Source of the DNA: Streptomyces roseolilacinus
Lineage (GTDB): Bacteria; Actinomycetota; Actinomycetes; Streptomycetales; Streptomycetaceae
Direction of reading: 5' to 3'
NCBI RefSeq assembly: GCF_014649335.1
Contig: NZ_BMSV01000007.1
Coordinates: 354,677 to 418,676 of the forward strand
DNA length: 64,000 bases
Every line of letters begins with the position of its first letter. Within the stretch, counting starts at the first letter, position 1. Made by a program: the position numbers and the translations under genes. Of the stretch, positions 17,452 through 27,200 are shown in pieces. The notes under the pieces are model-generated. The model ran no database searches, was not told where the DNA came from, and worked only from the letters and a program-made list of their open reading frames with translations.

Positions 17452-19239
17452 CTACCCCCGCGTCGCCAGGAACTGCGTCGCGGCCAGCTCCGCGTACAGC
17501 GGATCACCGGCCACCAGCTCCGCGTGCGTGCCCACCGCCCGGACCCGGCCCGCGTCCATCACCACGATCCGGTCCGCCAGCGTCACCGTCGACAGCCGGT
17601 GCGCCACCACCAGCACGGTCACCTCCCGCGCCACCTCCGCCACGACGTCCCGCAGCGCCAGCTCGTTGACCGCGTCCAGCTGCGACGTCGCCTCGTCGAG
17701 CAGCAGCAGCCGCGGCTTGCGCAGCAGCGCCCGGGCGACGGCGACGCGCTGCCGCTCCCCACCGGACAGCTTCGAGCCGCGGTGCCCCACGACCGTCTCC
17801 AGCCCGTCCGGCAGCCGCTCCACCAGCGCGTCCAGCCGCGTCCGCACGAGCACCTCCCGGATCTCCTCCTCGGTCGCGCCGGGCGCGGCGAACACGAGGT
17901 TCTCGCGGAGCGTCCCCGCCAGGACCGGGGCGTCCTGCTCGACGTACCCGATGGCCTCCCGCAGCGCGGCGACCGGCCAGTCCCGCACGTCCCGGCCGTC
18001 GACGAGGACCCGGCCGCCGGTCGCCTCGTAGAACCGCTCGACCAGCCCGAACACCGTCGTCTTGCCCGCGCCGGACGGTCCGACGAAGGCGGTCATGCCG
18101 GGCCCGGGCACCTCGAACGACACCCCGTGGTGCACGTACGGCAGGTCGTCCCGGTACCGGAAGGCGACGTCCTCGAAGACGACCGACGCCGGCCCGCCCC
18201 CGCCCACCGCGACGGCCCCCGTCCCCCGCTCCGGGTCCTCGGCGGCCAGCCGCTCCGCCTCCTCGATCCGGGCGATCGCCGCGGACCCCACCTGGTACTG
18301 CGTCACCGCCTCGACCAGCGCCGACACCGGCTCGATCAGGTAGAAGAGGTACAGCAGGAACGCGATCAGCTCCGCGACGCCGATCGCCCCCGAGGCGACC
18401 CGCGCCCCGCCGATGCCCAGCACGGCCAGGAACGACACCTGCACCGCGAGCCCCACCGACGACCCGGCCAGCGCCTGCCACTTCGCGGCCCCCACCCCGT
18501 GCCGCCACGCCTCGTGCGCCGCCGCCTCCACGACGGCCGTCTCCCGCGCCTCGGCGCCCGACGCCTTCACCGTGCGGAACGCCCCGAACGCCCGCTCCAG
18601 ACGGCTGGATATCTCCCCGACCGCCGCCTGCGAGCGCCGCGTCGCCTCCGCGATCCTCGGCATGACCAGCGCGAACGCCCCGCCGATCAGCACGATCACG
18701 CCCAGCGTCACGCCGAGCAGCACGGCGTCCATCAGCAGCATCATCGCGAGCGTGGCGAGGAACCCGATGCCCCCGGTCACCGCCGAGACGACCGACCGCG
18801 TCGTCACGGCCCGCAGCAGCGTCGTGTCCGAGGTGATCCGCGACATCAGGTCGCCGGGCTGGGTCCGCTCCACCTCCGCCAGCCGCAGCCGCAGCAGCCG
18901 CCCGATGAGGGAGCGGCGGGCGGCCAGCACCACCGACTCGGCGGTGCGCTCCAGGACGTACGACCCGACCGCCTGGACCGCCGTCCCGGCGACCACCAGC
19001 ACGGTCAGGCCCAGCAGGACGCCCGTGATCGGCTCCTCCCGGCCCAGCCGCTCCACCAGGGCCTTCGCGGCCAGCGGCTGCGCCAGCCCGGTCACCGTGC
19101 CGACCAGCGCCAGCAGGGTGCCGAGGGCGATGACCGCGCGGTGCGGCCGGAAGTGCCGGTACAGGGCCCGCCACGTCTCGCGTGCGGGCAGTCGGGGCGT
19201 CTGCGCCCCGGCGTCGATTGCGCCTTCACCAGTGCTCAC
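17452..19239 (-). CDS. ABC exporter, fused membrane and ATP-binding domains
   Basis: The 595 residues form an N-terminal six-helix transmembrane domain (about 25-320) and a C-terminal nucleotide-binding domain (about 345-590). The latter has Walker A GPSGAGKTT, Q-loop YVEQDAP, signature LSGGERQRVAVARALL, Walker B LLLLDEATSQLD and the H-loop VVAHRLSTV. It is a half-transporter, presumably acting as a homodimer. The family includes lipid, drug and peptide exporters and the substrate is unknown. The start is GTG 19239 with a poor ribosome-binding site. It is preceded by a 27-bp perfect terminator, so transcription is likely independent of the methyltransferase upstream. Confidence 0.93.
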   Translation of the reverse strand: MSTGEGAIDAGAQTPRLPARETWRALYRHFRPHRAVIALGTLLALVGTVTGLAQPLAAKALVERLGREEPITGVLLGLTVLVVAGTAVQAVGSYVLERTAESVVLAARRSLIGRLLRLRLAEVERTQPGDLMSRITSDTTLLRAVTTRSVVSAVTGGIGFLATLAMMLLMDAVLLGVTLGVIVLIGGAFALVMPRIAEATRRSQAAVGEISSRLERAFGAFRTVKASGAEARETAVVEAAAHEAWRHGVGAAKWQALAGSSVGLAVQVSFLAVLGIGGARVASGAIGVAELIAFLLYLFYLIEPVSALVEAVTQYQVGSAAIARIEEAERLAAEDPERGTGAVAVGGGGPASVVFEDVAFRYRDDLPYVHHGVSFEVPGPGMTAFVGPSGAGKTTVFGLVERFYEATGGRVLVDGRDVRDWPVAALREAIGYVEQDAPVLAGTLRENLVFAAPGATEEEIREVLVRTRLDALVERLPDGLETVVGHRGSKLSGGERQRVAVARALLRKPRLLLLDEATSQLDAVNELALRDVVAEVAREVTVLVVAHRLSTVTLADRIVVMDAGRVRAVGTHAELVAGDPLYAELAATQFLATRG

Positions 19240-19260
19240 ACCGACAAGGACGCGAGGATC

Positions 19261-19322
19261 GCGCGCCCGCCTGTCCGGGGGACCCGGCCGATCCGCCGGG
19301 TCCCCCGGACAGGCGGGCGCGC
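19261..19322 (-). terminator. 27-bp perfect hairpin terminator
   Basis: Bases 19261-19287 pair perfectly with 19296-19322 around an 8-nt loop. It begins 10 bp past the methyltransferase stop and 21 bp before the ABC gene start. This is the longest perfect hairpin in the window, with no U-tract. Confidence 0.85.
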
Positions 19323-19332
19323 GGGGGCGGGG

Positions 19333-20130
19333 TCAGCCGCGGACGCCGCACAGGTGCAGCAGCGACGCCACCCGGCGGTACGGGTCGGTGCGGCCCGCCC
19401 GGTCCTCGGCGGCCAGCAGCCGCTCCAGCTCCTGCGCCGCGGGCAGGCCCTCGTCCCGGGGCACCGTGTCGGTGAAGACCCGCACGCCGTACCAGGTGTG
19501 CAGCGGCGCCGCGATCCCGGCCAGCGTGGCCGTCAGCGTCTCCAGGCGGTCGGCGCGCGTCGGCACCCCGAGGTCGCTCATGCAGGTGTCCGAGTCGAAC
19601 GCGGCCAGGGCGGCCGGCCAGTCCCCGCTCAGCCCCGGCCGCATGGCCAGCGCGTCCGCGTTCCGTACGACCAGGGACAGCAGGCCGCCGGGCGCCAGCA
19701 TCCGGGCCAGCCCGGCCAGCATGGCGTCGGGCTCGTCCACGTACATCAGGACGCCGTGGCACAGCACGACGTCGAAGCTGCCCGGCAGGAAGTGCACGCC
19801 GGTCTCCCGGCCGTCGCCCTCGATCAGCCGGAACCGCTCGCGGATGCCGGCCGGCTCGGAGGCCAGCGCCTCCCGGGCGACCCTCAGCATCTCGGGGTCC
19901 GACTCCAGCCCGGTCACCGTGTGCCCGGCCCGGGCCAGCCGCAGGGCCTGCGTGCCCTGGCCCATGCCGACGTCGAGTATCCGCAGCCGCTGCCCCACCG
20001 GGTAGCGGCCGCCTATCTGCTCGTCCAGCTGACGCGCGACGAGCTCCTGGCGGACGGTGTCACGCAGTCCGCCGAGCCCCCCCAGCCACTCCGCCGCCGT
20101 GCCTCCGCATCCGGAGACCGCGGTACTCAG
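19333..20130 (-). CDS. SAM-dependent class I methyltransferase
   Basis: The protein has 265 residues with a Rossmann methyltransferase domain. Motif I is ILDVGMGQGTQALRLA, followed by VTGLESDPEM, an acidic motif II, LIEGDGRE, SFDVVLCHGVLMYV and LAPGGLLSLVVRNADALAM. It resembles the CmoA/UbiE-like group found in actinobacteria; the substrate is unknown. No ATG, GTG or TTG is available at the expected N-terminus (STAVSGCGGTAAEWLGGLGG). A CTG at 20128-20130 has GGAGAG at ideal spacing and overlaps the TGA of the DUF3043 gene by four bases (CTGA), so CTG is proposed as the start. It is translationally coupled to the DUF3043 gene. Confidence 0.88.
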   Translation of the reverse strand: MSTAVSGCGGTAAEWLGGLGGLRDTVRQELVARQLDEQIGGRYPVGQRLRILDVGMGQGTQALRLARAGHTVTGLESDPEMLRVAREALASEPAGIRERFRLIEGDGRETGVHFLPGSFDVVLCHGVLMYVDEPDAMLAGLARMLAPGGLLSLVVRNADALAMRPGLSGDWPAALAAFDSDTCMSDLGVPTRADRLETLTATLAGIAAPLHTWYGVRVFTDTVPRDEGLPAAQELERLLAAEDRAGRTDPYRRVASLLHLCGVRG

Positions 20131-20723
20131 GGCCGCTCTCCCCGTTTGACCTGCGGCTTGGGCAGCCGCAGCCGGCGCATCTGGAGCGAGCGCATCAGGG
20201 CGTACGCCACGGCGCCGCGCTTCGGCTCGTTCGGGAAGCGCTGCTTCAGCTGCTTCTTCAGGCGGATCGACAGGCCGATCGAGTCGACGACGATCAGCAC
20301 GATCACGCCCAGCCACAGCATCGTGGCGATCGTCTGCATCTGGCCGACCTGGATCACCGACAGGACGAGGATGACCACCGCCAGCGGCAGGAACATCTCC
20401 GCGACGAAGAACCGCGAGTCGACGAAGTCCCGCACGAAGCGGCGGACCGGCCCGCGGTCGCGGGCGGGCAGGAAGCGCTCGTCACCCGTCGCCAGCGCCT
20501 CGCGCTGGCGGGCCAGGTCTGCGCGGCGGGCCTCGCGCTGGCGGCGCATCGCCTCCTTGCGGTCGAGCGTCGGCGTCACCGCGCGGCGGCGCTGGGACTG
20601 GGCCTCGCTCCGCTTCGGCGTCGGGCGGCCCTTGGGGGCCTGCGGGTTGCGGGGCTGCGTGGAGAGGTCCGCCGTCACCTTGCCGGTGGGGGCCTTCTCA
20701 TCCTTCGAACGGCTACGGAACAC
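20127..20723 (-). CDS. DUF3043 family membrane protein
   Basis: The protein has 198 residues. The first half is highly basic and polar (RSRSKDEKAPTGKV, QSQRRRAV, RRADLARQREAL), followed by two adjacent hydrophobic helices (FVAEMFLPLAVVILVLSVIQ and IATMLWLGVIVLIVVDSIGL) and a basic C-terminus. This is the DUF3043 pattern, whose function is unknown. GTG 20723 is taken as the start because conservation begins with FRSRSKDEKAP; the frame is open to 20888, but upstream is not protein-like. It is first in an operon with the methyltransferase. Confidence 0.85.
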   Translation of the reverse strand: MFRSRSKDEKAPTGKVTADLSTQPRNPQAPKGRPTPKRSEAQSQRRRAVTPTLDRKEAMRRQREARRADLARQREALATGDERFLPARDRGPVRRFVRDFVDSRFFVAEMFLPLAVVILVLSVIQVGQMQTIATMLWLGVIVLIVVDSIGLSIRLKKQLKQRFPNEPKRGAVAYALMRSLQMRRLRLPKPQVKRGERP

Positions 20724-20986
20724 AAATCCCAAGGGTACGGGGTGCCGCGCATGGACCCCACCCCGGCGGGGAACGATCCGGCAACAGCCTGCGTCCCCGT
20801 CGTCGGGGCCCCGGACGGACCCCCGACGATCATCTACTCCCTGCGCCGGAGGGAAGCCGCCGGCAGTCGTCCTTGGGGAGGAGCGCAACAGCGCTCGAAC
20901 AGTGCGGTAATGGAGGCAGGGCCCGTACTGTGGGTTCTGTCGGAGTGCTGCAGCCGAAGTCGGTCAGAAGGGGGCGCGCGAAGCCC

Positions 20987-21784
20987 ATGAGCGGTGTCAT
21001 GAAGCGTATGGGGATGATCTTCCGCGCGAAGGCGAACAAGGCCCTGGACCGGGCCGAGGACCCGCGCGAGACCCTCGATTACTCCTACCAGAAGCAGCTG
21101 GAGCTGCTCCAGAAGGTGCGCCGCGGCGTGGCGGACGTGGCCACCTCCCGCAAGCGCCTCGAACTCCAGCTGAACCAGCTGCAGAACCAGTCCGCCAAGC
21201 TGGAGGACCAGGGCCGCAAGGCGCTGGCGCTCGGCCGCGAGGACCTCGCCCGCGAGGCGCTGTCCCGGCGCGCGGCGCTGCAGCAGCAGGTGACCGACCT
21301 GGAGACGCAGCACCAGACCCTCCAGGGCGAGGAGGAGAAGCTGACGCTCGCCGCGCAGCGGCTGCAGGCCAAGGTCGACGCCTTCCGCACGAAGAAGGAG
21401 ACCATCAAGGCCACGTACACGGCGGCGCAGGCCCAGACCCGCATCGCCGAGTCCTTCTCCGGCATCTCGGAGGAGATGAGCGACGTCGGCGTCGCCATCC
21501 AGCGCGCCGAGGACAAGACCGCGCAGCTCCAGGCCCGTGCCGGCGCCATCGACGAGCTCCTCGCCTCCGGCGCCCTGGACGACCACTCGGGCCTCGCGAA
21601 GGACGACATCCAGGCCGAGCTGGACCGCCTGTCGGGCGGGACGGACGTGGAGCTGGAGCTCCAGCGCATGAAGGCCGAGCTGGCGGGCGGCACGACCCCG
21701 CAGCAGGCCATCGAGGGCGCCGACGAGCGGCAGCAGGGCCAGGGCCAGGGCCAGCAGGCGCGGCCGAGGTTCGACAAGCAGTGA
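20987..21784 (+). CDS. pspA: PspA/IM30 family membrane-associated protein
   Basis: The protein has 265 residues, almost entirely predicted alpha-helical coiled coil (about 30-220), starting MSGVMKRMGMIFRAKANKAL with the amphipathic N-terminal helix of the family, then DRAEDPRETLDYSYQKQLEL. PspA proteins bind stressed membranes as ESCRT-III-like oligomers and counter proton leakage. The C-terminal tail is Gln/Gly-rich. ATG 20987 or ATG 20999 could be used; the first keeps the full N-terminal helix. It is followed 13 bp later by its usual small partner. Confidence 0.93.
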   Translation: MSGVMKRMGMIFRAKANKALDRAEDPRETLDYSYQKQLELLQKVRRGVADVATSRKRLELQLNQLQNQSAKLEDQGRKALALGREDLAREALSRRAALQQQVTDLETQHQTLQGEEEKLTLAAQRLQAKVDAFRTKKETIKATYTAAQAQTRIAESFSGISEEMSDVGVAIQRAEDKTAQLQARAGAIDELLASGALDDHSGLAKDDIQAELDRLSGGTDVELELQRMKAELAGGTTPQQAIEGADERQQGQGQGQQARPRFDKQ

Positions 21785-21797
21785 GGACGGGCGCGTC

Positions 21798-22079
21798 ATG
21801 ATCGTGAGGATCATGGGGGAGGGCCAGGTGCGACTGGCCGAGGGCCACCTCGCCGAGCTGGACGGGCTCGACGACGAACTGCTCGCCGAGATGGAGACCG
21901 GTGACGCCACCGGTTTCCGCCGGACCCTGCACGCGCTCCTGGACCGCGTCCGCGAGCTGGGCGACCCGCTCCCGGACGACTCCCTGGAGCCCTCCGAGCT
22001 CATCCTCCCGTCCCCGGACGCCACCCTGGAGGAAGTCCGCTCCCTCCTCTCCGACGACGGCCTGATCCCCCCGCTGTAG
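21798..22079 (+). CDS. PspA-associated small protein (PspAA type)
   Basis: A 93-residue acidic protein starting MIVRIMGEGQVRLAEGHLAE, with LDGLDDELLAEMETGD and a C-terminal acidic tail. This matches the PspAA domain that follows pspA in actinobacteria and is thought to work with PspA. It starts 13 bp after pspA and is clearly cotranscribed. Confidence 0.85.
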   Translation: MIVRIMGEGQVRLAEGHLAELDGLDDELLAEMETGDATGFRRTLHALLDRVRELGDPLPDDSLEPSELILPSPDATLEEVRSLLSDDGLIPPL

Positions 22080-22086
22080 CGGCCGT

Positions 22087-22111
22087 GGGCGGCGGGCCCG
22101 GCCCGCCGCCC
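22087..22111 (+). terminator. Hairpin after the pspA operon
   Basis: A perfect 11-bp stem GGGCGGCGGGC/GCCCGCCGCCC with a 3-nt loop, 8 bp past the stop of the PspAA gene. Confidence 0.7.
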
Positions 22112-22152
22112 GCCCGCCGCCCGCCCCGGCGGGCCGGGGCTACCCTCTCGGT

Positions 22153-23385
22153 GTGCCGGCACAAGGAAACGCCCTCGCCCGCTGCCGCGACCGGCTGCGC
22201 GCGCACCCCCTCGCCTTCGACGCCCTCCTGGCCGCGGCCGTCCTGGGGGCCATGGTCCTGGGCTCCTTCGCCGACCCGCACGGCGACGGCGCGGGCCCCA
22301 CCTTCACCCGCACCCCGCGCCCCACCAGCGTCCTGCTGATGGCCGCCGGCGCCGCCGCCCTCGCGGCGAGGCGCCGCGCGCCCCTGCGGGTCCTCGCGGT
22401 CACCGGCGCGATCACGGTCGCGGAGTTCGTCGCCGGCGACCCGCCGGCCCCGGTCTCGATGAGCGCCGTCGTCGCCCTGTACACCGTCGCGTCCCGCACC
22501 GACCGCCCCACCACCTGGCGGGTGGGCCTGGCGACGATGACGGTCCTGACGGCCGCCGCCATGTTCTTCGGCTCCTCCCCCTGGTACACCCAGCAGAACC
22601 TGGGCGTCTTCGCCTGGACGGGCATGGCCGCCGCCGCGGGCGACGCGGTCCGCAGCCGCCGCGCGTTCGTCGACGCGATCCGGGAGCGCGCCGAGCGCGC
22701 CGAGCGCACCCGGGAGGAGGAGGCCCGCCGCCGCGTCGCCGAGGAGCGCCTCCGCATCGCCCGCGACCTCCACGACGTGGTCGCCCACCACATCGCCCTG
22801 GTCAACGTCCAGGCGGGCGTCGCCGCGCACGTCATGGACCGGCGCCCCGACCAGGCCAAGGAGGCCCTGGCGCACGTACGGGAGGCCAGCCGCTCCGCGC
22901 TGGACGAGCTGCGCGCCACGGTCGGCCTGCTCCGCCAGTCCGGCGACCCGAAGGCCCCCACCGAGCCCGCGCCCGGCCTGGCCGTCCTCGACGACCTGCT
23001 GGACACGTTCCGCCACGCCGGCCTGCCCGTACGGGTGGCCCGCACCGACCACGGCACGCACCTGCCCGCCGCCGTCGACCTCGCCGCGTACCGGATCATC
23101 CAGGAGGCGCTCACCAACGTCCGCAAGCACGCGGGCACGGACGTCACCGCCGAGGTGAGCGTCCTGCGCGTCGGCCGGACCGTCGAGGTCACCGTCCTCG
23201 ACGACGGCGGCGGCCCCGCCCCCGCGCCGGCGGACACGGCCGGCGGGCACGGCCTGGTCGGCATGCGGGAGCGGGTCACCGCCCTCGGCGGCGCCCTCAC
23301 CACGGGCCCCCGGTACGGGGGCGGCTTCCGGGTGCAGGCGATACTGCCCCTCACCACACGCTCCGGGGAGGACCTGGTCCCATGA
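22153..23385 (+). CDS. NarL-type sensor histidine kinase (HisKA_3)
   Basis: The protein has 410 residues with a hydrophobic N-terminal sensor region (about four or five membrane segments to residue 165) and a dimerisation/phosphoacceptor domain containing RIARDLHDVVAHHI, with the phosphorylated His207. An HATPase_c domain follows, with EALTNVRKHAG, VLDDGGG and GHGLVGMRERV. There is no large extracellular domain, so the signal is probably sensed in or near the membrane. The start is GTG 22153. Its stop overlaps the response regulator start (ATGA, 23382-23385). Confidence 0.93.
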   Translation: MPAQGNALARCRDRLRAHPLAFDALLAAAVLGAMVLGSFADPHGDGAGPTFTRTPRPTSVLLMAAGAAALAARRRAPLRVLAVTGAITVAEFVAGDPPAPVSMSAVVALYTVASRTDRPTTWRVGLATMTVLTAAAMFFGSSPWYTQQNLGVFAWTGMAAAAGDAVRSRRAFVDAIRERAERAERTREEEARRRVAEERLRIARDLHDVVAHHIALVNVQAGVAAHVMDRRPDQAKEALAHVREASRSALDELRATVGLLRQSGDPKAPTEPAPGLAVLDDLLDTFRHAGLPVRVARTDHGTHLPAAVDLAAYRIIQEALTNVRKHAGTDVTAEVSVLRVGRTVEVTVLDDGGGPAPAPADTAGGHGLVGMRERVTALGGALTTGPRYGGGFRVQAILPLTTRSGEDLVP

Positions 23386-24089
23386 CGACGACCGAGCCGA
23401 TCAGGGTGCTGCTCGCCGACGACCAGGCCCTGCTCCGCAGCGCGTTCCGGGTGCTGGTCGAGTCGGAGCCGGACATGCGGGTCGTGGGGGAGGCCTCGGA
23501 CGGCGCCGAGGCGGTCGCCCTGACCCGCGCGGCCTCGCCGGACGTGGTCCTGATGGACATCCGCATGCCCGGTACCGACGGCCTCGCCGCCACCCGCGAG
23601 ATCACCGCCGACCCGGCTCTCGGCCACGTCCACGTGGTGATGCTGACGACGTTCGAGGTCGACGAGTACGTCGTGCAGTCGCTGCGCGCCGGCGCCTGCG
23701 GCTTCCTGGGCAAGGGCGCCGAGCCGGAGGAGCTGCTGAGCGCCATCCGGATCGCCGCCGCCGGGGACGCCCTGCTGTCGCCCGCCGCGACCAAGGGCCT
23801 GATCGCCACGTTCCTCGCCCAGAGCGGGAACGGCGGCCCCGCGGCGGACTCCGGCGGCCCCGGCGCGCACGCCGAGCGGCTGTCCGGGCTGACGGGCCGT
23901 GAGCGGGAGGTCCTCGTCCACGTCGCCGCCGGACTCTCCAACGACGAGATCGCCGAGCGCCTGCGGGTCAGCCCGCTCACCGTCAAGACCCACGTGAACC
24001 GGGCCATGGCGAAGCTCGGCGCCCGCGACCGCGCCCAGCTGGTCGTCATCGCCTACGAGTCGGGGCTGGTACGTCCGAGGGTGGACTGA
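23382..24089 (+). CDS. NarL/LuxR-family response regulator
   Basis: The protein has 235 residues. The receiver domain (1-125) has the acidic pair in LLADDQ, phosphoacceptor Asp59 (VVLMDIRMPG), Thr in MLTTFE and Lys in FLGKGAEPEE. The C-terminal LuxR helix-turn-helix (about 170-230) contains LTGREREVLVHVAAG and LTVKTHVNRAMAKL. It is translationally coupled to the kinase. The RND pump gene begins 147 bp downstream and is a likely target, by inference from context only. Confidence 0.94.
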   Translation: MTTTEPIRVLLADDQALLRSAFRVLVESEPDMRVVGEASDGAEAVALTRAASPDVVLMDIRMPGTDGLAATREITADPALGHVHVVMLTTFEVDEYVVQSLRAGACGFLGKGAEPEELLSAIRIAAAGDALLSPAATKGLIATFLAQSGNGGPAADSGGPGAHAERLSGLTGREREVLVHVAAGLSNDEIAERLRVSPLTVKTHVNRAMAKLGARDRAQLVVIAYESGLVRPRVD

Positions 24090-24099
24090 GACGCCGCCC

Positions 24100-24116
24100 C
24101 GCGTACTCCGTACGCG
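24100..24116. promoter_or_regulatory. Inverted repeat between response regulator and RND pump
   Basis: CGCGTAC-TCC-GTACGCG lies 11 bp past the regulator stop and 120 bp before the pump gene. It could be a weak terminator or a regulator-binding site; the short 7-bp arms do not decide. Confidence 0.35.
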
Positions 24117-24235
24117 GTACGCGCCGCGCCAGGAATGGACCTGGGGGCGAGGGAACACCCCTCCCCGATGGCGGATGGTGTGGGGGACCGCTCCACCACG
24201 CCGAGCCACTCCGCGGAAGAGAGACCCGAGACGCC

Positions 24236-27200
24236 ATGTCCTGGCTGTCCAGACTCAGCCTCACCCAGCGGGCCCTGACGGGCCTGATGTCGATCATCGC
24301 GATCGTCTTCGGCACGATCGCGATACCCCAGCTCAAGCAGCAGCTCCTGCCGTCCATCGAACTCCCCATGGTCTCGGTCGTCGCGCCGTACCAGGGGGCC
24401 TCGCCCGACGTGGTCGAGAAGCAGGTCGTCGAACCCGTCGAGAGCGCCCTCGACGCCGTCGACGGCATCAAGGGCGTCACCTCCACGGCCAGCGAGGGCA
24501 ACGCCCTGATCATGGCCACCTTCGACTACGGCGACGAGTCCACCAAGCAGCTCGTCGCCGACGTCCAGCAGGCCGTGAACCGGGCCCGCGCCCTGCTGCC
24601 CGAAGGCGTCGACCCGCAGGTGGTCGCCGGTTCGACGGACGACATCCCGACCGTCGTCCTCGCCGCCTCGTCCTCCGGCAAGGACCAGCAGGCCCTCGCC
24701 GACCTGCTGGAGCGGACGGTCGTCCCGGCCCTGGAGGGCATCGACGGCGTCGGCCAGGTCTCCGTCAGCGGCGTCCAGGACGTCCAGGTCTCCGTCACCC
24801 CCGACGACCGCAAGCTCGCCGCGGCCGGCCTGACGACCCCGCAGCTCGCGGACGCGCTCAGGTCGGGCGGCGCGACCGTCCCGGCGGGCTCGTTCGCGGA
24901 GGCCGGCAAGAGCCGCACCGTGCAGGTCGGCGGCGGCTTCACCTCGCTGCGGCAGATCGAGGAGCTGCGCATCCCGCCGGCCGCCCCCGGCAAGGGCAGG
25001 GCGGTCCGCCTCGGCGACGTCGCCACGGTCGAGCAGGAGGAGGCCGCCCGGACCTCCCTGACCCGGACGAACGGCCGGCCGAGCCTCGCCGTGATGGCGA
25101 CCATGGACCAGGACGGCAGCGCCGTGGCCATCTCCGAGGCCGTCGCGGAGAAGCTGCCGGAGCTGCGGCGCGACCTGGGCGCGGGCGCCGAGCTGACGGT
25201 CGTCTCCGACCAGGGACCGGCGGTCGCGAAGTCGATCTCCGGCCTCACCACGGAGGGCGCGCTCGGCCTGGTCTTCGCGGTCCTCGTCATCCTGGTGTTC
25301 CTGGCGTCGATCCGGTCGACGCTGGTGACGGCGGTGTCCATCCCGCTGTCCGTCGTCCTCGCGCTGCTCGTGCTGTGGACCCGCGACCTGTCGCTGAACA
25401 TGCTGACGCTGGGCGCGCTGACCATCGCCATCGGCCGCGTCGTCGACGACTCGATCGTCGTCCTGGAGAACATCAAGCGGCACCTGGGGTACGGCGAGGA
25501 GCGGCAGGCGGCGATCCTCACCGCGGTGCGCGAGGTGGCGGGCGCCGTCACGTCCTCGACGCTCACCACCGTCGCCGTGTTCCTGCCGATCGGGCTGGTC
25601 GGCGGCATGGTGGGCGAGCTGTTCGGGTCGTTCTCGCTGACCGTCACCGCGGCCCTGCTGGCGTCGCTGCTGGTGTCGCTGACCGTGGTGCCGGTCCTGT
25701 CGTACTGGTTCCTGCGCGCCCCCAGGGGCACGTCGGCCGACCCCGGGGAGGCGCGCCGCGCCGCCGAGGAGAAGGAGGCCCGCAGCCGCCTGCAGCGGAT
25801 GTACGTGCCGGTGCTGCGGTTCGCGACCCGGCGCCGCCTCACCAGCCTGGCCATCGCGGTCGTCGTCCTGCTCGGCACGTTCGGCATGGCGCCCCTGCTG
25901 AAGACGAACTTCTTCGACCAGGGCGAGCAGACCGTGCTGTCGGTGAAGCAGAAGCTGCCGCCGGGCACCAGCCTGGACGCGATGGACGCGGCGGCGAGGA
26001 AGGTCGAGAAGGTCCTGGCGGCGGCCGACGGGGTCGAGGACTACCAGGTGACGGTCGGCTCGTCCGGCTTCATGGCCGCCTTCGGCGGCGGCACGGGCGC
26101 CAACCAGGCGTCGTACCAGGTGAAGCTGGCGGAGTCGGCGTCGTCCGAGGAGGTTCGCGACCGGATCGACGAGGAGCTGGGCAGGCTCGACGGCGTCGGC
26201 GACACGACCATCGCCGCCGGCGACGGCTTCGCCAACCAGGACCTGAGCGTCGTCGTCAAGGCGTCCGACGCGAAGACCCTGCGCGAGGCGGCGGAGACCG
26301 TGCGCGCGGAGGTGGCCGAGCTGGACGACGTCACCGACGTCCAGAGCGACCTGGCCCAGTCGGTGCCGCGGATCTCGGTCCGGGCCACCGCGAAGGCGGC
26401 GGACGCCGGGTTCGGCGACGCGGCGCTCGGCATGGCCGTCGCCCAGGCGGTCCGCGGCACCCCGGCCGGCACGGCGGTCCTGGACGACACCGAGCGGGAC
26501 GTGGTGATCACCTCCGCCGACCCGGCCCGTACCCTCGACGAGCTGCGGCGGCTGCCGCTCGGCCCGGTCAGGCTGGGTGACGTCGCCGACGTACGGCTGG
26601 TCCCCGGCCCGGTCTCGATGACCCGGATCGACGGCTCGCGGGCCGCGACGATCACGGCGAAGCCGACCGGCGACAACACGGGCGCGGTGAGCGCCGAACT
26701 CCGGACGAGGATCGGCGCCCTGGACCTGCCGGACGGCGCGACCGCTTCCGTCGGCGGCGTCTCGGAGGACCAGGAGGAGGCGTTCGCCAACCTGGGCCTG
26801 GCCATGCTCGCGGCCATCGCGATCGTGTTCCTGCTGCTGGTGGCGACGTTCCGCAGCCTGGTCCAGCCGCTGATCCTGCTGGTCTCCGTCCCGTTCGCGG
26901 CGACCGGCGCGATCGGCCTGCTGATCGCCACGGACACGGCGATGGGCGTCCCGGCGATGATCGGCCTGCTGATGCTGATCGGCATCGTGGTGACGAACGC
27001 GATCGTGCTGATCGACCTGGTCAACCAGTACCGGGCACAGGGCCTCGGCGTGGTCGAGGCGGTCGTCGAGGGCGGCCGCCACCGCCTGCGCCCGATCCTG
27101 ATGACGGCGCTGGCCACGATCTGCGCCCTGGTCCCGATGGCCCTCGGCATCACGGGCGAGGGCGGCTTCATCGCCCAGCCCCTGGCGGTCGTGGTGATCG

